Both the position numbers and the translations under genes were made by a program. A stretch of 64,000 nucleotides of DNA from Mesaphorura yosii (lineage: Eukaryota; Arthropoda; Collembola; Poduromorpha; Tullbergiidae), in assembly GCA_009869945.1 (NCBI GenBank), contig WIXG01000028.1, forward strand, positions 186,001-250,000, in the 5' to 3' direction. Numbering within the stretch: position 1 is the first letter of the stretch; every line of letters begins with the position of its first letter. The notes below the pieces were generated by a model, which was not told the DNA's origin, searched no databases, and saw nothing but the letters and a program-made list of their open reading frames with translations. Shown here piece after piece: positions 62,214 through 64,000 of the stretch.

Positions 62214-64000
62214 GCACGTCGAGTATCAGCAACCTTCGTCGGTCCAGAGCAACAATGAGCTCCGTTGCCCCGATGTTTAAGTCTGATTCACAAAGTCAGC
62301 ACCCCACCTGTTCTTGGTAGGGTTATTCTAAGTCCTCCAAAACTGTAATCTCTTCGTCTGTTCATCCAAATGACCACCAACACTTGAACAATTCACTTGC
62401 CCACACGAATTGCCACCGAAAATAATTGATTGGTGCAATACACATTGAACGAGATTGCTTTGTTAGATTTACTGAACTGGATGGTTGAAAATTGTTTACA
62501 AATAAAATGGATTGCATTACGTTCGAATGCAAGTGTGTGTATGCTAGCAGTTGGTCGACGACTGAAAGGTGATCTGCCTGCAGCGAAGTACGGGTTGAAA
62601 AAAGCTTGTACACAAAAGAAATCCTGCTTGCGAGCTTGCGACGTGCTCGCACTGCCTGTGTGTACGACCAACACATGAAATGAAAAACGAACTGCGCAGA
62701 TACCACTGATGGCACCTTCCTCAAGTTTAAGCTACAGTCTGAAATGTTGAAACAACCAATATGCTAAATTTCCCAGTTTTCCTGGATTCAAGCTCGATGA
62801 CCCTGCCTAACTGTTCTGTATTTGCCAAATCTGAGCCCGAAAGAACGGAGATCTGAGATCTTGTGAACAATGGGTTTGACGTGCATATTGTTTAAGCGAT
62901 GTAGATTCTGCCCCCATAAAGTGGTATGATCATTTGAATGTTAATTCGTATAAAGTGAACAAATTTTGTCTCTTGACCCTGATACCTGTAAAGTTTTGTG
63001 TGGATACGACGGTTTCAATGTGACTGTAGATAGGAGCACTATACTAATTCGCAATTTTGAAAATATGGAGACAGGACGAAGTTTATGCGATGAATTCACC
63101 TGCCCGTTCTGCTGAAATGTGCTATTTCAATTTGACAACGCTATGGAAAGATTTTTGTTCATGAAATTCTCTGAAATTTTGTAACCTATAACGGGTATAC
63201 GGCTTGACATGCGTAGGTCGATTTCAACGAGGTCTTGATGCCTGTTTTTACTTCAGCTGTTGAACTAGAATATGGGCTGCTTCAAATGGACAGACTGTAA
63301 AACTAAGACAATGAAACTTGTGAGAGCACTGCACAGAGAGTGAATTGTTCGCAAGTGGTGAGTTCATGTACGATACAAATGCGAGGACGAGCAAGATTAC
63401 GATGGCTATATATAATTTTGCTGGAGGTACATGCAGTATAATTGCGGGCAAGCGACAAAGAGAGGTTAACAATCTCTTAAATAACAGACTTGACCGCTTT
63501 GGCGAGTCCTAGCTCACTTTGGCCAGCATTGCGCAATACATTCTTCTGATCATCATTCATCTATTTGGCCATTCTGCTGAATTTGCAAATGCGACAGTAC
63601 AGATAACCCAGCTACGCAAGAAATTACGATTCCAGTGCTCCGACGGAGATTAAGCAACAACGTACGCGAGCTATCAATCCGCCCATTCACAATTATATAG
63701 TAATTTCTATATGTTGTCACATAATTAGCCGTAGCCGATAATTTTATTCGCGTAAACATAATTTTCAAATTTATCTGTTTTGACTTTTCGCATCGATTTC
63801 TTGAAAGGAAGACACATGAACTTTAAAGCCTATAAATGCATTCGCTCAGTAAGAAATAAAGCCTGAGACCATCTCGACCGTTTCTGTCGTCTTTATAAAA
63901 CATACTATCAAGAGTTACGATTTGTATTACTTTGCAGTATTTATCAGTCAACTTTGACACTGATAATAACCGTCCGAGGGATGTGGAATTGAAAGCGAGC
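62214..64000. other. Upstream region of YPEL, no gene recognised
   Basis: This holds the rest of the YPEL 5' UTR exon and, presumably, its promoter. Several initiator-like TCAGT motifs occur on the minus strand, but none is clearly better than the others. The open frames on both strands are short and motif-free. Nothing else is supported up to the window edge. Confidence 0.45.

Overview
The window is nuclear DNA of an animal, almost certainly an arthropod. Every gene I recognise is split by GT-AG introns. One gene is a glutamate-gated chloride channel, a family found in protostome invertebrates, and its sequence is closest to arthropod versions. Another is a phospholipase A2 of the bee-venom-like group III. 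Many introns are only 55-110 bases long, while others run to several kilobases, and the sequence leans AT-rich. I would guess a pancrustacean, but I cannot name a species.

Six genes are supported by reassembling exons whose reading phases agree. (1) GluCl glutamate-gated chloride channel, + strand, 1964-15307, with its 5' exon(s) outside the window. (2) A two-exon sesquipedalian/PHETA-like PH-domain protein, - strand, 33654-34446. (3) The NSE1 subunit of the SMC5/6 complex, + strand, 35539-37496, with an unusual long acidic tail. (4) A phospholipase B-like (PLBD) lysosomal hydrolase, + strand, 38906-41241, in eight exons behind a clear Inr+DPE core promoter. (5) A secreted group III phospholipase A2 precursor, - strand, 42516-52892, in five exons spread over 10 kb. 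(6) A Yippee-like zinc protein (YPEL1-4/CG15309 type), - strand, 59808-62023.

The left third is the GluCl gene with its 7 kb intron. An apparent gene desert of about 18 kb follows (15.3-33.6 kb), notable only for a perfect 38-bp palindrome. A compact cluster occupies 33.6-42.7 kb: PHETA and NSE1 are head to head, NSE1 and PLBD are in tandem with a broken alpha-2-macroglobulin-like fragment between them, and PLBD and PLA2 appear to converge tail to tail. The right third is PLA2 introns, an AT-rich stretch that is probably the long 3' UTR of YPEL, and YPEL itself.

The genes belong to separate pathways: neurotransmission, endosomal trafficking, genome maintenance, lysosomal lipid turnover, secreted lipolysis, and a conserved zinc-binding protein. 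They do not form an operon or a system. I see no credible new defence, mobile or biosynthetic system. The most interesting leads are an open in-frame extension after the YPEL stop codon, a phase-compatible cysteine-rich alternative last exon for PLA2, a cryptic polyadenylated exon in YPEL intron 1, the acidic NSE1 tail, and the macroglobulin-like fragment.
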